Positions 63,512-64,000 of a DNA stretch of 64,000 bases are shown here, piece after piece. The DNA is from SB11 sp037968475 (lineage in GTDB: Bacteria; Bacteroidota; Bacteroidia; UBA8524). The translations under genes and the position numbers were made by a program. Below the pieces are notes generated by a model. The model was not told the origin of the DNA, did not search any database, and worked only from the letters and a program-made list of their open reading frames with translations. The first letter of the stretch is position 1; each line of letters starts with the position of its first letter. Location: NCBI GenBank assembly GCA_037968475.1, contig JBBKVO010000052.1:1-64000 (forward strand), in the 5' to 3' direction.

Positions 63512-64000
63512 ATGAAACAACATACCCCGTCAACAACACTATATAACCCCTTTACCCAATTTGCCAAAGGACAAGCCCTTTATAAAACCAAGACCAACGA
63601 TTGTGTTATCTATACCCGTGTATCCGATATAAAACAGATGGATAACCTCTCCTTAGAAACACAGCTTAAATACAGCAATCAATACGCCCAACAAAAAGGG
63701 TGGGTAGTACGGGAATACTTCGGAGGAACGTATGAAAGTGCCAAATCAGACGAACGGAAACAATTCCAACGAATGATAAACTACGTTAAAACCACCAAGT
63801 ATAAAATTTCTTACATCATAGTATATAGTTTAGAACGATTTAGCAGAAACGATAACAGTATATGGTTAGCAAACCAACTTAGAAAACTAGGTACAGAAAT
63901 TATATCTGTAACCCAACCCATTGATACCTCCAATCCAGCAGGACAACTTCAACAGAAAATGCTATTCTTGTTTGGAGAACACGATAACCTGCTAAGAAGA
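63512..64000 (+). CDS. Serine recombinase (resolvase family), 3' end beyond the window
   Basis: 163 codons are open to the window edge. The N-terminal resolvase domain has 'CVIYTRVSDIKQMDNLSLET' (catalytic Ser38 in YTRVS; Gln of xxKQ) and 'IIVYSLERFSRNDNSIWLAN' (the LxRxSR motif), followed by 'ISVTQPIDTSNPAGQLQQKM'. This is the catalytic core of a resolvase or large serine integrase; the length and type of the C-terminal domain lie outside the window. It probably mobilises or inverts DNA of the element that starts near 40 kb. Confidence 0.92.
   Translation, partial: MKQHTPSTTLYNPFTQFAKGQALYKTKTNDCVIYTRVSDIKQMDNLSLETQLKYSNQYAQQKGWVVREYFGGTYESAKSDERKQFQRMINYVKTTKYKISYIIVYSLERFSRNDNSIWLANQLRKLGTEIISVTQPIDTSNPAGQLQQKMLFLFGEHDNLLRR

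Noticed and set aside
1..64000. tRNA or rRNA genes
   Set aside because: I found no T-loop plus acceptor pairing or rRNA signature by eye; a tRNA scan could still find one.

Overview
The window is chromosomal DNA from a member of the Bacteroidota, probably a Chitinophagia- or Sphingobacteriia-like lineage. The evidence is a set of secreted proteins with type IX secretion (T9SS) C-terminal sorting domains, a SusC-like TonB-dependent receptor with a carboxypeptidase-regulatory N-domain, an ECF sigma factor paired with a membrane/porin protein, a DUF3098 gene between ftsX and uppP, and AT-rich intergenic DNA. No rRNA, tRNA or CRISPR array is visible.

Region 1 (1-31260) is core-like. It starts with intergenic repeats and a TPP riboswitch that leads into a TonB-dependent receptor, presumably for thiamin. 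An ArsR/SRPBCC/VOC operon follows, with a two-palindrome operator shared with a divergent small gene. Then come two paralogous T9SS proteins around an ECF sigma/porin pair, a BatA-like membrane protein, def-ruvX, a run of small exported proteins, a sensor histidine kinase, a cyclase-family hydrolase, a subtilisin, an M23/LysM peptidase, ribF, tag, and a truB-uppP-DUF3098-ftsX block. Six copies of a REP-like palindromic repeat lie between genes. Two of them, inverted, bracket a REP-associated tyrosine transposase (RAYT) at 26700-27513.

Region 2 (31261-40207) holds leuS, whose editing domain carries an in-frame 180-residue insertion. The insertion encodes a DUF559/Vsr-like nuclease between 33-nt inverted repeats. 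Next are a membrane protein and a 1406-residue Mrr-like nuclease-NACHT ATPase, a likely anti-phage STAND pair.

Region 3 (about 40208-64000) looks like an integrative element. It has RteC-like, excisionase-like HTH, RepA-like ATPase, DUF6371/primase-like and RadC-like genes on the left, a serine recombinase running off the right edge, and element-specific palindromes between and inside genes. Its cargo is the most striking part of the window. A tightly packed set of four genes (zinc-ribbon membrane protein, small protein, Hsp70-like ATPase, TerB-like protein) sits exactly between a 3'-truncated cas6 and a 63-codon fragment of cas1. This suggests that the module replaced the interior of a CRISPR-Cas locus. 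Two large T9SS propeller/PKD proteins (one with an altered metalloprotease motif), a GIY-YIG-like protein, a T9SS type B protein and a lipoprotein follow.

All functional calls come from reading motifs in the translated sequence. No database search was possible, so family names are recognition-based and should be read with the stated confidences.
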